Assembly: GCA_963837775.1 (NCBI GenBank)
Contig: CAWIOX010000004.1
Location: 620,001-684,000, forward strand
From: CAWIOX01 sp963837775
Lineage (GTDB): Bacteria > Pseudomonadota > Gammaproteobacteria > Burkholderiales > Burkholderiaceae_D
Length of the DNA: 64,000 nucleotides
Direction of reading: 5' to 3'
Shown: piece by piece, positions 46,502 through 56,237 of the stretch
Position numbering within the stretch: the stretch's first letter is position 1
Layout: each line of letters begins with the position of its first letter
The notes under the pieces: generated by a model
What the model saw: the letters and a program-made list of their open reading frames with translations, nothing else
Databases searched by the model: none
Told to the model about the DNA's origin: nothing
Translations under genes and position numbers: made by a program

Positions 46502-47783
46502 ATGAACAGCAACCAGCACTGGAAAGAACGCAAGGACGAAGCCACCCCACGCGGCGTCGGCGTGATGTGCAATTTTTACGCAGCGCGCGCAGAGAATGCC
46601 GAACTGTGGGATGTCGAAGGCAAGCGCTACATCGATTTCGCCGCCGGCATCGCGGTGCTCAACACCGGCCACCGCCACCCGAAAATCGTCGCCGCCATCC
46701 GGCAACAGCTGGAATGCTTCACCCATACCGCTTACCAGGTTATTCCTTACGGCAGCTATGTCGAACTGGCTGAAAAAATCAACCGCCTGACGCCCGGCGA
46801 TCACCAGAAGAAAACCGCGTTCTTCACCACCGGCGCGGAAGCGGTTGAAAACGCGGTCAAGATCGCCCGCGCCGCCACCGGCCGCCCCGGGCTGATCGCA
46901 TTCTCCGGCGCGTTCCACGGCCGCACCATGATGGGCATGGCGCTGACCGGCAAGGTCGATCCGTACAAGCTCGGCTTCGGCCCCTTCCCCGGCGACGTCT
47001 ATCACGCGCCGTTCCCGAATGCGCTGCACCAGGTGTCGGTGGCAAGACTCGCTGGCTGCGCTGAACCTGCTGTTCAAGACCGATGTCGATCCGAAACGGG
47101 TGGCCGCGATCATCCTCGAACCGGTGCAGGGCGAAGGCGGCTTCTGCCCCGCGCCGCTCGAATTCATGCGCGCGCTGCGCGAACTGTGCGACCAGCACGG
47201 CATCCTGCTGATCGCCGATGAAGTCCAGACCGGTTTCGCCCGTACCGGCAAGCTGTTCGCGATGGAGCATTTCGACGTCTTGCCCGACCTGATGACGCTG
47301 GCGAAAAGCCTGGCCGGCGGCATGCCGCTGTCAGCCGTCTGCGGCCGCGCCGAGATCATGGACGCGCCGGCACCCGGCGGCCTGGGCGGCACCTATGCCG
47401 GCAATGCGCTGGCGGTGGCCTCGGCGCTGGCGGTGCTCGACATCATCGAATCGGAACAGCTGGTGGCGCGCGCCAACCAGCTGGGCCAGCAGCTGCAACA
47501 ACGCCTGTACGCGCTCAAGGAAGATCCGCACAGCGGCCGCCGCATCGCGCAGATCCGCGGCCTGGGCGCGATGATCGCGGTCGAATTCAAGCATCCTGAA
47601 ACGGGCCAGCCGGACGCCGACTTCACCAAAAAAGTACAGGCGCGCGCGCTGGAACAAGGCCTGCTGCTGCTGAGCTGCGGCGTGTACGGCAACACCATCC
47701 GCTTCCTGTTCCCGCTGACCATCGGCGACGCCGTGATGAGCGAGGCGCTCGACATCCTCGACGCCGCCATCCGTACCGCATAA
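46502..47783 (+). CDS. gabT: 4-aminobutyrate aminotransferase, one frameshift
   Basis: This class III aminotransferase starts MNSNQHWKERKDEATPRGVGVMC and includes the FFTTGAEAVENAVKIARAAT PLP-phosphate motif, then (shift near 47045) DSLAALNLLFKTDVDPKRVAAIILEPVQGEGGF, LIADEVQTGFARTGKLFAMEH and the PLP lysine in LMTLAKSLAGGMPLSAV. It converts GABA and 2-oxoglutarate to succinate semialdehyde and glutamate. The adjacent dehydrogenase takes the product to succinate. Length is about 426 residues, as expected. Confidence 0.93.
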
Positions 47784-47797
47784 AAGAATTGATCACC

Positions 47798-49252
47798 ATG
47801 CTGACACTTAACGATCCAAGCCTGTTCAAACAGCAAGCCTATCTCGACGGACAATGGTGCGACGCCGACAACGGCGAAACCATTTTCGTGAGCAACCCCG
47901 CCACCGGCGCCTTGATCGGCAGCGTGCCGAAGATGGGCGCCGCCGAAACCCGGCGCGCGATCGCCGCCGCCAACGCCGCCTGGAAAGGCTGGCGCAACAA
48001 GCTGGCCAAGGAACGCGCCGCGATCCTGCGCCGCTGGCATGACCTGATGCTGGCCAACAGCGACGACCTGGCCGCGATCATGACCGCCGAACAAGGCAAG
48101 CCGCTGGCCGAAGCCAAGGGCGAGATCGCCTACGCGGCCTCCTTCATCGAATGGTTTGCCGAAGAAGGCAAGCGCATCTACGGCGACACCATCCCGACCC
48201 CGGCCCACGGCCGCCGCATCATCGTCACCCGCGAGCCGATCGGCGTCTGCGCGGCGATCACGCCGTGGAACTTCCCGTCCGCGATGATCACGCGCAAGGC
48301 CGGCCCGGCGCTGGCTGCCGGCTGCCCGATGATCGTCAAGCCGGCCGAACAGACCCCGTTCTCGGCGCTGGCGCTGGCCGAACTGGCGCACCGCGCCGGC
48401 GTCCCGCAAGGCGTGTTCAGCGTCATCACCGGCCAGGCCTCCGCGATCGGCGGCGAAATGACCGGCAACCCGACCGTGCGCAAGATCAGCTTCACCGGCT
48501 CGACCGAAATCGGCCGCCTGCTGATGCGCCAGTCGGCCGACACCGTCAAGAAGCTGTCGCTGGAACTGGGCGGCAATGCGCCCTTCATCGTGTTCGACGA
48601 TGCCGACCTCGATGCGGCGGTCGAAGGCGCGATGGCGTCCAAGTTCCGCAACGCCGGCCAGACCTGCGTCTGCGCCAACCGCATGTACGTGCAGGACAAG
48701 GTATATGACGCGTTCACCGCCAAGCTGCTGGCGGCGATGCAGCAGCTGCAGGTCGGCCTCGGCACCGAGACCGGCACCAACCAGGGTCCGCTGATCGATC
48801 AGGATGCGGTGGCCAAGGTCGAGGAATACATTGCCGATGCGGTCGCCAAGGGCGGCAAGGTCGTCACCGGCGGCAAGCGCCATGCGCTGGGCCACACCTT
48901 CTTCGAGCCGACCCTGATCACCGAAGTGACGCAGGACATGCGCGTGGCGCGCGAGGAAATCTTCGGCCCGGTGGCGCCGATCTTCCGCTTCCAGACCGAT
49001 GAAGACGTGGTCAACATGGCCAACGACACCGAATTCGGCCTCGCGTCGTATTTCTTCAGCCGCGATATCGGCCGCATCTGGAACGTCGCCGAGCAGCTCG
49101 AATACGGCATGGTCGGCATCAATACCGGCATGTTCTCGAATGAAGTGGCGCCGTTCGGCGGCGTCAAGCAATCCGGTCTGGGGCGCGAAGGCTCGAAGTA
49201 CGGGATGGACGACTACCTGACCATGAAGTACTGGTGCCTGGGCGGCCTGTAA
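47798..49252 (+). CDS. gabD: Succinate-semialdehyde dehydrogenase (NADP+)
   Basis: This is a protein of about 484 residues from ATG 47798 (an in-frame TTG lies at 47789). Motifs are TPWNFPSAMITRKAGPALAAG, ISFTGSTEIGRLLM, the catalytic Glu in LSLELGGNAPFIVFDDADL and the nucleophilic Cys in NAGQTCVCANRMYVQ. The gene is intact. It oxidises succinate semialdehyde to succinate for entry into the citric-acid cycle and lies 14 bases after gabT, in one operon. Confidence 0.95.
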   Translation: MLTLNDPSLFKQQAYLDGQWCDADNGETIFVSNPATGALIGSVPKMGAAETRRAIAAANAAWKGWRNKLAKERAAILRRWHDLMLANSDDLAAIMTAEQGKPLAEAKGEIAYAASFIEWFAEEGKRIYGDTIPTPAHGRRIIVTREPIGVCAAITPWNFPSAMITRKAGPALAAGCPMIVKPAEQTPFSALALAELAHRAGVPQGVFSVITGQASAIGGEMTGNPTVRKISFTGSTEIGRLLMRQSADTVKKLSLELGGNAPFIVFDDADLDAAVEGAMASKFRNAGQTCVCANRMYVQDKVYDAFTAKLLAAMQQLQVGLGTETGTNQGPLIDQDAVAKVEEYIADAVAKGGKVVTGGKRHALGHTFFEPTLITEVTQDMRVAREEIFGPVAPIFRFQTDEDVVNMANDTEFGLASYFFSRDIGRIWNVAEQLEYGMVGINTGMFSNEVAPFGGVKQSGLGREGSKYGMDDYLTMKYWCLGGL

Positions 49253-49354
49253 TTCCATTTCTAAATCAACCGTGCACTTTGTCGGCTTCGCTTGCCGTAC
49301 CTGCGTACTGTCTGCGCTTTGCCTTCGCGTTCACGGTTGATGTAGAAACGGAAT
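49252..49354. repeat. 103-bp inverted-repeat element after gabD
   Basis: Terminal arms of 23 bases (49252-49274 and 49332-49354) match in inverse orientation with two mismatches (ATTCCATTTCTAAATC at the left against ATTCCGTTTCTACATC for the right arm reversed). The left arm begins with the last base of the gabD stop. The inner part has GCGGTA/GTAC-like short motifs. No similar element was noticed elsewhere in the window. Confidence 0.65.
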
Positions 49355-49369
49355 AAGCCTATGTCAGCG

Positions 49370-49400
49370 CAACGGTCAGGCGCTGCCTGGCCGTTTTTTT
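49370..49400 (+). terminator. Rho-independent terminator after gabD
   Basis: ACGG-CAGGC and GCCTG-CCGT arms around a GCT loop are followed by seven T bases (49394-49400). The stem includes a one-base bulge on each side. It should stop gabTD transcription before the next gene. Confidence 0.75.
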
Positions 49401-49425
49401 GTCACCGGTAAAAGAGGACATCACG

Positions 49426-50082
49426 ATGAACAACACGCTTCAAGCGCCGCAACAGCCTGCAGCACGCCTGGGATCAGGCACCGGCCTCGCACTGGCCGTC
49501 CTGATTGCGGCACTGGCCGGCGGCAGTGTACTGGGTGCAAAAAACCGTGCCGGACTGACCGAAACCCAGGCCTACATCAACAGCAAAGGGGTACTGGTCA
49601 ACAGCATGAAGAGCGCCTTGCTGGAAGGCGCGATCGAGATGCGCAACATCGGCCTGCAGTCGAATGCCGGCGCGATGAAAAGTGTCGGCGAACGGGTCCG
49701 GCTTCAGCAAAAACGCTATGACGAGACCCGTGCCAGGCTGGAAGCAAGCGGCTTGAGCGAGGCGGAAAAACGCATCCTGGCCGACATCGCACAACTCGAC
49801 AAAGAGATCGAGGCGCCGTTTCAGGAAGCGATGAATCAGGCGCTGATCTTCAACAACGAAGGCGCGGCCAAGACGCTGGTCGGCATCATCGACCCGCTGC
49901 ACAGGCAGGAACTGGTCGAGATTACCAAGCTGGTCGACCTGCAATACGCAGCGGCCCAGGAAACCTTGTACGCAGCCAGCCTGTCGGAAAAGAACAGGTC
50001 CTACCTGCTCCTGATCCTCGGCGCACTGGCACTGGCGATTGTCGGCAAGCTATCCCTGCGCCGCAGGCAGTCAGGCATCTGA
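49426..50082 (+). CDS. 4HB_MCP-type sensor domain protein lacking a signalling domain
   Basis: This is a 218-residue protein with an N-terminal helix (GLALAVLIAALAGGSVLGA), a long periplasmic helical region (about residues 38-190, Glu/Arg/Ala-rich as in the four-helix-bundle ligand domain of methyl-accepting proteins) and a C-terminal helix (YLLLILGALALAIVGKL) with a short basic tail RRRQSGI. There is no HAMP or MCP signalling region. It may be a stand-alone sensor or a truncated chemoreceptor. It converges with DUF4389, overlapping its end by 12 bases. Confidence 0.75.
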   Translation: MNNTLQAPQQPAARLGSGTGLALAVLIAALAGGSVLGAKNRAGLTETQAYINSKGVLVNSMKSALLEGAIEMRNIGLQSNAGAMKSVGERVRLQQKRYDETRARLEASGLSEAEKRILADIAQLDKEIEAPFQEAMNQALIFNNEGAAKTLVGIIDPLHRQELVEITKLVDLQYAAAQETLYAASLSEKNRSYLLLILGALALAIVGKLSLRRRQSGI

Positions 50083-50349
50083 TGGCCAGTCGCTGAAAGG
50101 GAAAGGCATGTCTTCCGTGTCGAAACTGAGGAAGCGCACGATGTGCTGCACATAGCGTCCCAGACTGCGGCCGAATGCCAGCAGGCGCACATTCGGCGCC
50201 CCGTTCAACAGCGCAAACAGAAATTGCAGGATGGCAATGATGAACAGCAGCGTTCCGGACAACTGGTAGACCATCGCCATCAACAGCATGAACAAGCCGC
50301 GCAGCCAGATGTTGCGCCTGCTGGTCGTCGTCACCGGATACTCGCTCAT
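50071..50349 (-). CDS. DUF4389 small membrane protein
   Basis: This 92-residue protein has the DUF4389 pattern: RRNIWLRGLFMLLMAMVYQLSG, a second helix LFIIAILQFLFALLNGAPN, and a conserved end RSLGRYVQHIVRFLSFDTEDMPFPFSDWP (in two stretches). Two membrane helices are predicted. Function is unknown. Its 3' end overlaps that of the sensor-like gene, a tail-to-tail arrangement. Confidence 0.85.
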   Translation of the reverse strand: MSEYPVTTTSRRNIWLRGLFMLLMAMVYQLSGTLLFIIAILQFLFALLNGAPNVRLLAFGRSLGRYVQHIVRFLSFDTEDMPFPFSDWPSDA

Positions 50350-50509
50350 AAATACTCCTTTGAAAGTGCATCGGCCATAAGAGATGGCGGATGTTGACGG
50401 ATTCAGCTACGCATTAAGGGTGGTGGATCAAGGCTGCCAAGTCAAGGCCAGCCTGGTTCAATGCATGCCGGGCGCGCCTCAACAATTGCGTAAATACATG
50501 GGGGTATGT

Positions 50510-50575
50510 TTAAAAATACAGCCATTCCCGCACGTATTCATTGGCCTTAATATAATACTGGCATGAGTATATTAT
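50510..50575 (+). repeat. AT-hairpin dispersed repeat, copy 7
   Basis: It begins GGGGGTATG, contains GCACGTATTCATTGGCC and ends with TAATATAATAC-TGGCATGA-GTATATTAT. Stem pairing is partial and the loop is again 8 nt. It lies in the gap between DUF4389 and a LysR gene. Confidence 0.7.
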
Positions 50576-50782
50576 CCAGTCCGAGCCTCGCCAAAACGGC
50601 TCGGAGCGCCGACACATCGACCAAGGTCGCATGCGCGGGGAACCTGGCCCGCATCCAGTCGGGATTATTTTACGGATAGAGATCTCGCAACAACCTACCG
50701 AAGCCGTCATCAGGATCAGCAGCATGACGTCTCGACTCGTCTTCTGACTCCTTCTGACTATCGGTGCAAATATCGGCAATGA

Positions 50783-51716
50783 CTAATTAGCACCATCGCT
50801 TTTGCGGTTGGCCAGTTCCTCCACCATAAAATCGACAAATGCCCGTACTTTGGCCGATAGATGGCGGTTCTGCTGATACAGAATCGAGAACGGGCGCGAC
50901 CGTCCGCCGAAAGACTGCAGTATTTCAAGCAGTTCGCCCTGTTTCACCGCTTCCTCAGCAATGAAGTGATAAATCTGGAATATCCCTCCGCCGGCCTTGG
51001 CGTAGGTCACGCATCCCAATACGTCTTCCGAGCAGCGTATACGGCTGTCGAACGAGAAATCCACATTGGCCCCATCTTTCTTGAAGATCCATGGCATTGC
51101 CTTGCCGGTGCTGGGCAATACAAACTGGATGCATTCATGCTGGTGCAGATGGTCCAGATCCTGCGGGGACACCATGCTGTTTGAGATAAGCCGGCGTGGC
51201 AAAGACGCCCAGGGTCGCGTCTTCGAGTTTGCGCGCAACCAGGCGTGAGTCCTGCTGCGCGCCCAGGCGGATCGCCAGATCATAGCCTTCTTCCACGAAA
51301 TCAATGTTGCGATTGGAGATATTGATCTCCACCGTAATGTCCGGATAACGCGCCCTGAACTTCGGCAGCAAAGGCAGCACGCGATAGTGTCCATAGGTGG
51401 TCGGTACGCTGATTCTGACGATCCCGCTGGGAATCAGCTGATGGCCGGTGATCGCACTCTCTGCTTCTTCAATTTGCGTCAACGCCTGCCGGCATTGTTC
51501 GTAATACAGGCGGCCGGCATCGGTGAGCCGGATCTGTCGCGTGGTGCGCGCGAACAGGCGCACGCCAAGACGCTCCTCGATGCGTCGCACCGAACGGCTT
51601 ACCGCCGCCGGTGTCACGCCCAGTGTTTCCGCAGCGGATGTGAAGCTTTCCAGCTCTGCGGCTTTGCAAAACAGTTGAATGCTGCCCAGTTGGACGGCGC
51701 TGAAGTTTCTGCTCAT
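50783..51716 (-). CDS. LysR-family transcriptional regulator, one frameshift
   Basis: The helix-turn-helix is SIQLFCKAAELESFTSAAETLGVTPAAVSRSVRRIEERLG. The CrgA-like ligand domain (IVRISVPTTYGHYRVLPLLPKF, VFATPAYLKQ) changes frame near 51185 into NSMVSPQDLDHLHQHECIQF and ends MVEELANRKSDGAN, about 310 residues. It is divergent from the DJ-1-family gene at 51836 with 119 bases between, and probably regulates it. The signal is not known. Confidence 0.87.
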
Positions 51717-51835
51717 GAGTTACATCGAGTAATAAATAAATTGAAGTCCGCCTAGTTTATTACTTTTACAACTAGTCATAAAGTAGCTCGTAGCGGATGC
51801 ATCCGCTGTTTTTCAACGATAAAAGGATGAACAAA

Positions 51836-52546
51836 ATGCGCAAACGCATACTGATGATAGTCACCTCCCATTCGACAATGGGAGCTAGCGGCAAGGCAAC
51901 AGGGGTCTGGGCGGAGGAATTGACTGCGCCGTATTACATTTTTCTGGATGCCGGAATGGAAGTCGAGATCGCATCGCCCAAAGGCGGCAAAGTCCCGTTT
52001 GACCCCGCAAGCATCAAACCCAAGGGGCAAAGTGAAGCGCATATCGAACGTTTTCTGGCCGATCCCGCCGCGCAACGCAAGGTTGCCGACACCCTGGTCG
52101 CGGCGGCGGCCGATGCCCGCGGGTTCGATGCCGTATTTTTCCCGGGAGGACATGGCGCAATGTGGGACTTGCCGAACGATGCAGGCGTTACCCGCGCAGT
52201 GGAAGCCGCCTTTGCCGCCGGCAAGGTGATCGCAGCGGTGTGCCATGGCGCGGCCGGTCTGGTGACTGCCAGGCGTGCGGACGGCAAATCCATTTTGTTC
52301 GGGAAGCAGGTCAATGGATTTACCGATGCAGAGGAAGCCGCAGCGGGTCAGACAGAAGTGGTGCCCTTCCTGCTTGAGACACGCATGCGCGAATTGGGTG
52401 GAAAATTCCAAAAAGCGCCGAACTGGCAGGTATTTGCAGTACGTGACGGGCAATTGATCACGGGCCAGAATCCCAATTCGTCGGCCCTGGTGGCACAATA
52501 TATTCTCGCTGCGCTGGAGGATTCCCAAGCCACGCTGCCTGCTTGA
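51836..52546 (+). CDS. DJ-1/PfpI-family (type 1 glutamine amidotransferase-like) protein
   Basis: This is a protein of about 236 residues from ATG 51836 (AAGGA eight bases upstream), with in-frame ATGs at 51797 and 51827. It has the DJ-1 fold: FDAVFFPGGHGAMWDLPND and the nucleophile elbow VIAAVCHGAAGLVTA with Cys in AVCHG. The acidic partner in GMEVEIASPKGG and a family insertion are consistent with HchA/Hsp31-like glyoxalase or chaperone enzymes that act on reactive carbonyls. Divergence from a LysR gene suggests an inducible stress role. Confidence 0.87.
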   Translation: MRKRILMIVTSHSTMGASGKATGVWAEELTAPYYIFLDAGMEVEIASPKGGKVPFDPASIKPKGQSEAHIERFLADPAAQRKVADTLVAAAADARGFDAVFFPGGHGAMWDLPNDAGVTRAVEAAFAAGKVIAAVCHGAAGLVTARRADGKSILFGKQVNGFTDAEEAAAGQTEVVPFLLETRMRELGGKFQKAPNWQVFAVRDGQLITGQNPNSSALVAQYILAALEDSQATLPA

Positions 52547-52563
52547 GTTCAGTCATGCGACTT

Positions 52564-52618
52564 GGGGCGTGTTGACTAAACTTGGGAGATGCGCCAAAAT
52601 CATAGGTCAACACGCCCC
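52564..52618. mobile_element. Short (about 55 bp) relative of the 265-bp MITE
   Basis: GGGGCGTGTTGAC at the left and GTCAACACGCCCC at the right form a perfect 13-bp terminal inverted repeat. The inner sequence (TTGGGAGATGCG) matches the first bases after the left repeat of the element at 41787. No TA duplication is visible. It overlaps the 3' end of mdcR and supplies its last codons. Confidence 0.7.
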
Positions 52619-53551
52619 AGTGCACTCACTCCATATGGCACGGTAGACGCCCGGCCATACATGCGGCACTCGGCGGCGAGTGCCAGCAGATTCGGATCCC
52701 GTTCCCGGCTTTTCAGCAGCAGCAAGGTAATCCGTTGACGGGCGATGTATTTTTCGTCCAGCGCTATCAGCTCGATGCGGGGGCTGAATTCGCCAATGCG
52801 TCCGGGCAGCAGGCTGTAGCCCATCCCTGCGCTGATGAGGTTGATCAACGAAAAAATATCTTTCACCCGCATCGCAATATTGGGAGCTGAAACCTGCCTG
52901 CTCAAAACAATACTTGAAGTTATCGGAAGTCGCATAACCTTCAGTCAGCGTGACAAATTTTTCTGTACGGAAATCCTGCAAGTCAATATGGGATTTGCCG
53001 GCATACGGCGAGCGCAGCGGTGCCGCCAAAAAGACATCGTCATCGAATAGCGGCACGGACACCAGTCCGTTACTGTCGTTTTCTGCATGCAGGCCGATCA
53101 CGATCGCATCCAGTTGCCCATCCGCCAGACTGCGCAGCAGCTCCTGATTCGAGCCCAGCGTGAGATCGATATCGAGTTCAGGCCTGCGCGACTTGAGCCC
53201 GACCAGCAGTTGCGGAATGCAGCGCAAGGTCAGGGAATACAGCGAGCCTATCTTGAGCCGGGTGGCATTGAACCCCGCTGCCTCGCGCACTTTTCGTACG
53301 CCCTCCTCGCATTCGTCGATCGACTTCTTTGCGTATTCGGCAAAGGTATACGCGGTCTGCAGCGGAATCATGTTGCGGCCCTCACGCTTGAACAGCGGAC
53401 AGCGCAATGCCTCCTCCAGCGAGTGCAACGCGCGGTGCACGCTGACCGTGCTTTGCCCCAGCGCCTCGGCGACCCGCGCCATATTGTTGAGCGCCATGAA
53501 GGCGAGGAAGACCTCCAGCTTTTTCAGCGTGATCGCATCATCGATAGCCAT
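52600..53551 (-). CDS. mdcR: MdcR, LysR-type activator of the malonate operon, one frameshift and element-derived C-terminus
   Basis: The N-terminal helix-turn-helix (LEVFLAFMALNNMARVAEALGQSTVSVHRALHSLEEAL) is typical of MdcR/GbpR-like LysR proteins. The ligand domain (GSNQELLRSLADGQLDAIVIGLHAENDSNG) is followed near 52885 by a shift to APNIAMRVKDIFSLINLISAGMGYSLLPGRI. The last residues GRVDL and the TGA stop come from the mobile element at 52564-52618, so the natural end may be altered. It is divergent from mdcA and should activate it with malonate. Confidence 0.88.
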
Positions 53552-53582
53552 TCAGCCTCCTGTTCCACTATTGCCGTCCGAA

Positions 53583-53607
53583 ATTCATTAACTTTACAGT
53601 AATGAAT
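53583..53607 (+). promoter_or_regulatory. MdcR operator between mdcR and mdcA
   Basis: ATTCATTA and TAATGAAT form a perfect inverted repeat with a 9-base spacer (53583-53607), a T-N11-A type LysR site. It lies 32 bases from the mdcR start and 77 before mdcA. Regulation of both genes by MdcR is inferred from the family. Confidence 0.65.
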
Positions 53608-53683
53608 GCCCTTCAAGGTTGATTGAAGTGTAGCCAAAATGATTTTATCTTGTAGTCACGATGATTGAATAGCCGGAGTGAGC

Positions 53684-55346
53684 ATGCAAACCAGTACCCA
53701 TCAAAACCCGCAATGGAGCAAGCGCCGCACGGAAAAGAACCGCCGCCTGGCGCTGGTGCGGCACTTGGCCAACGGCCCCGTATTGCGCAGCGCAGACATC
53801 GTCACCGTACTGGAAAACCTGATCGCGCCTGGCGACCGTGTCGTACTTGAAGGCAACAACCAGAAGCAGGCCGATTTTCTGTCGCGTTCGCTGGCGCAGC
53901 TCGATTGCGCCAAGGTGAACAATCTGCACATGATCATGCCCAGCGTCAGCCGGCCGGAGCATCTGGACCTGTTCGAGCGCGGCATCGCGCGCAAGCTCGA
54001 CTTTGCCTTTGCCGGTGCGCAAAGCCTGCGCATTTCGCAGTTCCTGCAGGACGGCCTGCTGGAAGTGGGTGCGATTCATACCTATGTCGAGCTGTATGCG
54101 CGCCTGTTCGTTGACTTGACGCCGAACGTGGTGCTGGTCGCCGGCTTCAAGGCCGACCGTCCAGGGCAATCTGTACACGGGTCCCAGCACCGAAGACACG
54201 CCGACGCTGGTCGAGGCGGCGGCATTTCGCGACGGCATCGTGATCGCCCAGGTCAACGAGATCGTCGATGACGTGAGCGAGCTGCCGCGGGTCGATATCC
54301 CCGGCTCCTGGATCGACTTCGTGGTGCAGGCCGACAAGCCGTTCTTCCTCGAGCCGCTGTTCACCCGCGATCCGCGCCTGATCAAGCCGCTCCACATCCT
54401 GATGGCGATGATGGCCATCCGCGGCGTGTACGAACGGCATCAGGTGCAGTCGCTCAATCACGGGATCGGCTTCAATACCGCGGCGATCGAACTGATCTTG
54501 CCGACCTACGGCGAACGACTCGGGCTGAAGGGGAAAATCTGCAAGAACTGGACGCTGAACCCGCATCCGACACTGATTCCGGCGATCGAAAGCGGCTGGG
54601 TCGACAGCGTGCACTGCTTCGGCGGCGAACTGGGCATGGAAAATTACGTCGCCGCACGTCCCGACGTGTTTTTCACCGGCCGCGATGGCTCGATGCGCTC
54701 GAATCGCGCGTTGTGCCAATTGGCGGGCCAGTATGCGGTGGATCTGTTCATCGGTTCCACCTTGCAAATGGATGGCTTGGGCAACTCGTCCACCGTGACA
54801 CGCGGCCGCCTGACCGGCTTTGGCGGCGCCCCCAACATGGGGCACGATCCGCGCGGGCGCCGCCACCCGAGCCCGGCCTGGCTGGACTTGATCGAGACCG
54901 ACGACCCGCTGGCGCGCGGCAAGAAACTGGTGGTGCAGTCGGTGGAAACCTTCCAGGGCGGCGGCCAGCCGACCATCGTCGAGTCGCTTGATGCGGTTGA
55001 AGTAGGCCGCGAATCCGGCATGCCGATCGCGCCGGTGATGATCTACGGCGACGACGTCACCCACGTGCTGACCGAGGAAGGGATTGCCTATCTGTACAAG
55101 GCGCGCTCGCTGGAAGAACGCAAAGCGATGATCGCCGCGGTTGCGGGGGTGACCCCGATCGGATTGAAGCATGATCCGGCCACCAGCAAGAAATTGCGTC
55201 AGGATGGACTGATTGCCCTGCCTGAAGACATCGGCGTCAATCGCAGCGAGGCGACCCGCTCGCTGCTGGCGGCCAAGAGCGTGGCCGATCTGGTGAGCTG
55301 GTCCGACGGCTTGTACGATCCACCTGCCAAATTCAGGAGCTGGTAA
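53684..55346 (+). CDS. mdcA: Malonate decarboxylase alpha subunit (acetyl-S-ACP:malonate transferase), one frameshift
   Basis: This is a protein of about 554 residues from ATG 53684 (CCGGAG upstream). The first frame has RRLALVRHLANGPVLRSADIV and ENLIAPGDRVVLEGNNQKQADFLSRSLAQLD. One extra base near 54164 hides QGNLYTGPSTEDTPTLVEAAAF, after which MdcA continues to PPAKFRSW. MdcA exchanges malonyl for acetyl on the acyl carrier subunit MdcC. It is the first gene of the operon and its stop overlaps the following ATG as TAATG. Confidence 0.93.
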
Positions 55347-55349
55347 TGG

Positions 55350-56220
55350 GTGCCGCCGCAATTCTTGAAAACCTTGGCCGGCCGGCCACCGACGCTGTGC
55401 GAACGCCTGGCCGATCTGGTGGTGGCAGCGCTGATCGATGAAGTCACGCTGACGCCGAAACCCGGACTGGTCGACATGCGCAGTCGCGGCGCACACCGCG
55501 ACCTGAGCTGGGACCTGATGTGCCATTCGGCATGGGCGTTGCATCCGACTTTCCGCGCGATGGCCGTTGCCGGCCACAGCATCGCCGATCCGCAACAACT
55601 GCGTGAACGCATCGGCCGCATCGGCCGCGATGGAGAAGCGGCGATGATGCAGGCGACCGGCGGCATCAATACCCATCGCGGCGCGATCTGGGCGCTCGGC
55701 CTGCTGGTGACCGCAGCCGCACAGGACAGCCATGCACTTGCGCCAAGATCGGTGGCATCCCGCGCCGGTGCGCTGGCGCGCAGGCACGACCGCTTTGCGC
55801 CCGCCAGCACCGGCAACAAGGGCGAACGCGCCTGCCGCGAATACGGCGTCGGCGGCGCGCGGGCGCAGGCGCAGGCCGGATTCCCGCACGTGATCGATAT
55901 CGCGCTGCCCTGCCTCGAACATGCACGCCGGCGCGGAGATGGCGAAAACGCCGCCCGCCTCAATGCGCTGCTGTCGATCGTCGCAGAGCTGGACGACACC
56001 TGCGTGTTGTCGCGCGGCGGCGCGGCGGCGTTGAACGCAGTGCAATCCGGCGCGCTGCAGATCCTCGATGCAGGCGGCGCCGGCAGCCTGCGCGGCAAGA
56101 CCGCACTGCAGCAATACGAACAGGAACTGCTGACGCGCGATGTGTCGCCGGGCGGCGCAGCCGACCTGCTGGCAGCGACGCTGTTCCTGGACAAGATCAG
56201 CGACCGACTTTGCGTATTGA
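55350..56220 (+). CDS. mdcB: Triphosphoribosyl-dephospho-CoA synthase
   Basis: This protein makes the prosthetic-group precursor for the acyl carrier MdcC. Conserved parts are LADLVVAALIDEVTLTPKPGLVDMRSRGAH and ATGGINTHRGAIWALGLLVTAA, with DRFAPASTGNKGERACREYG and SRGGAAALNAVQSGA later. Either GTG 55350 or the coupled ATG 55346 (needing a frameshift) is the start. In this sequence the frame runs without a stop straight into mdcC at 56238, while the neighbouring frame has TGA at 56218-56220, which would give the normal 290 residues. A lost base is more likely than a true fusion. Confidence 0.85.
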
Positions 56221-56237
56221 AACGAAAGAGAAATGCG

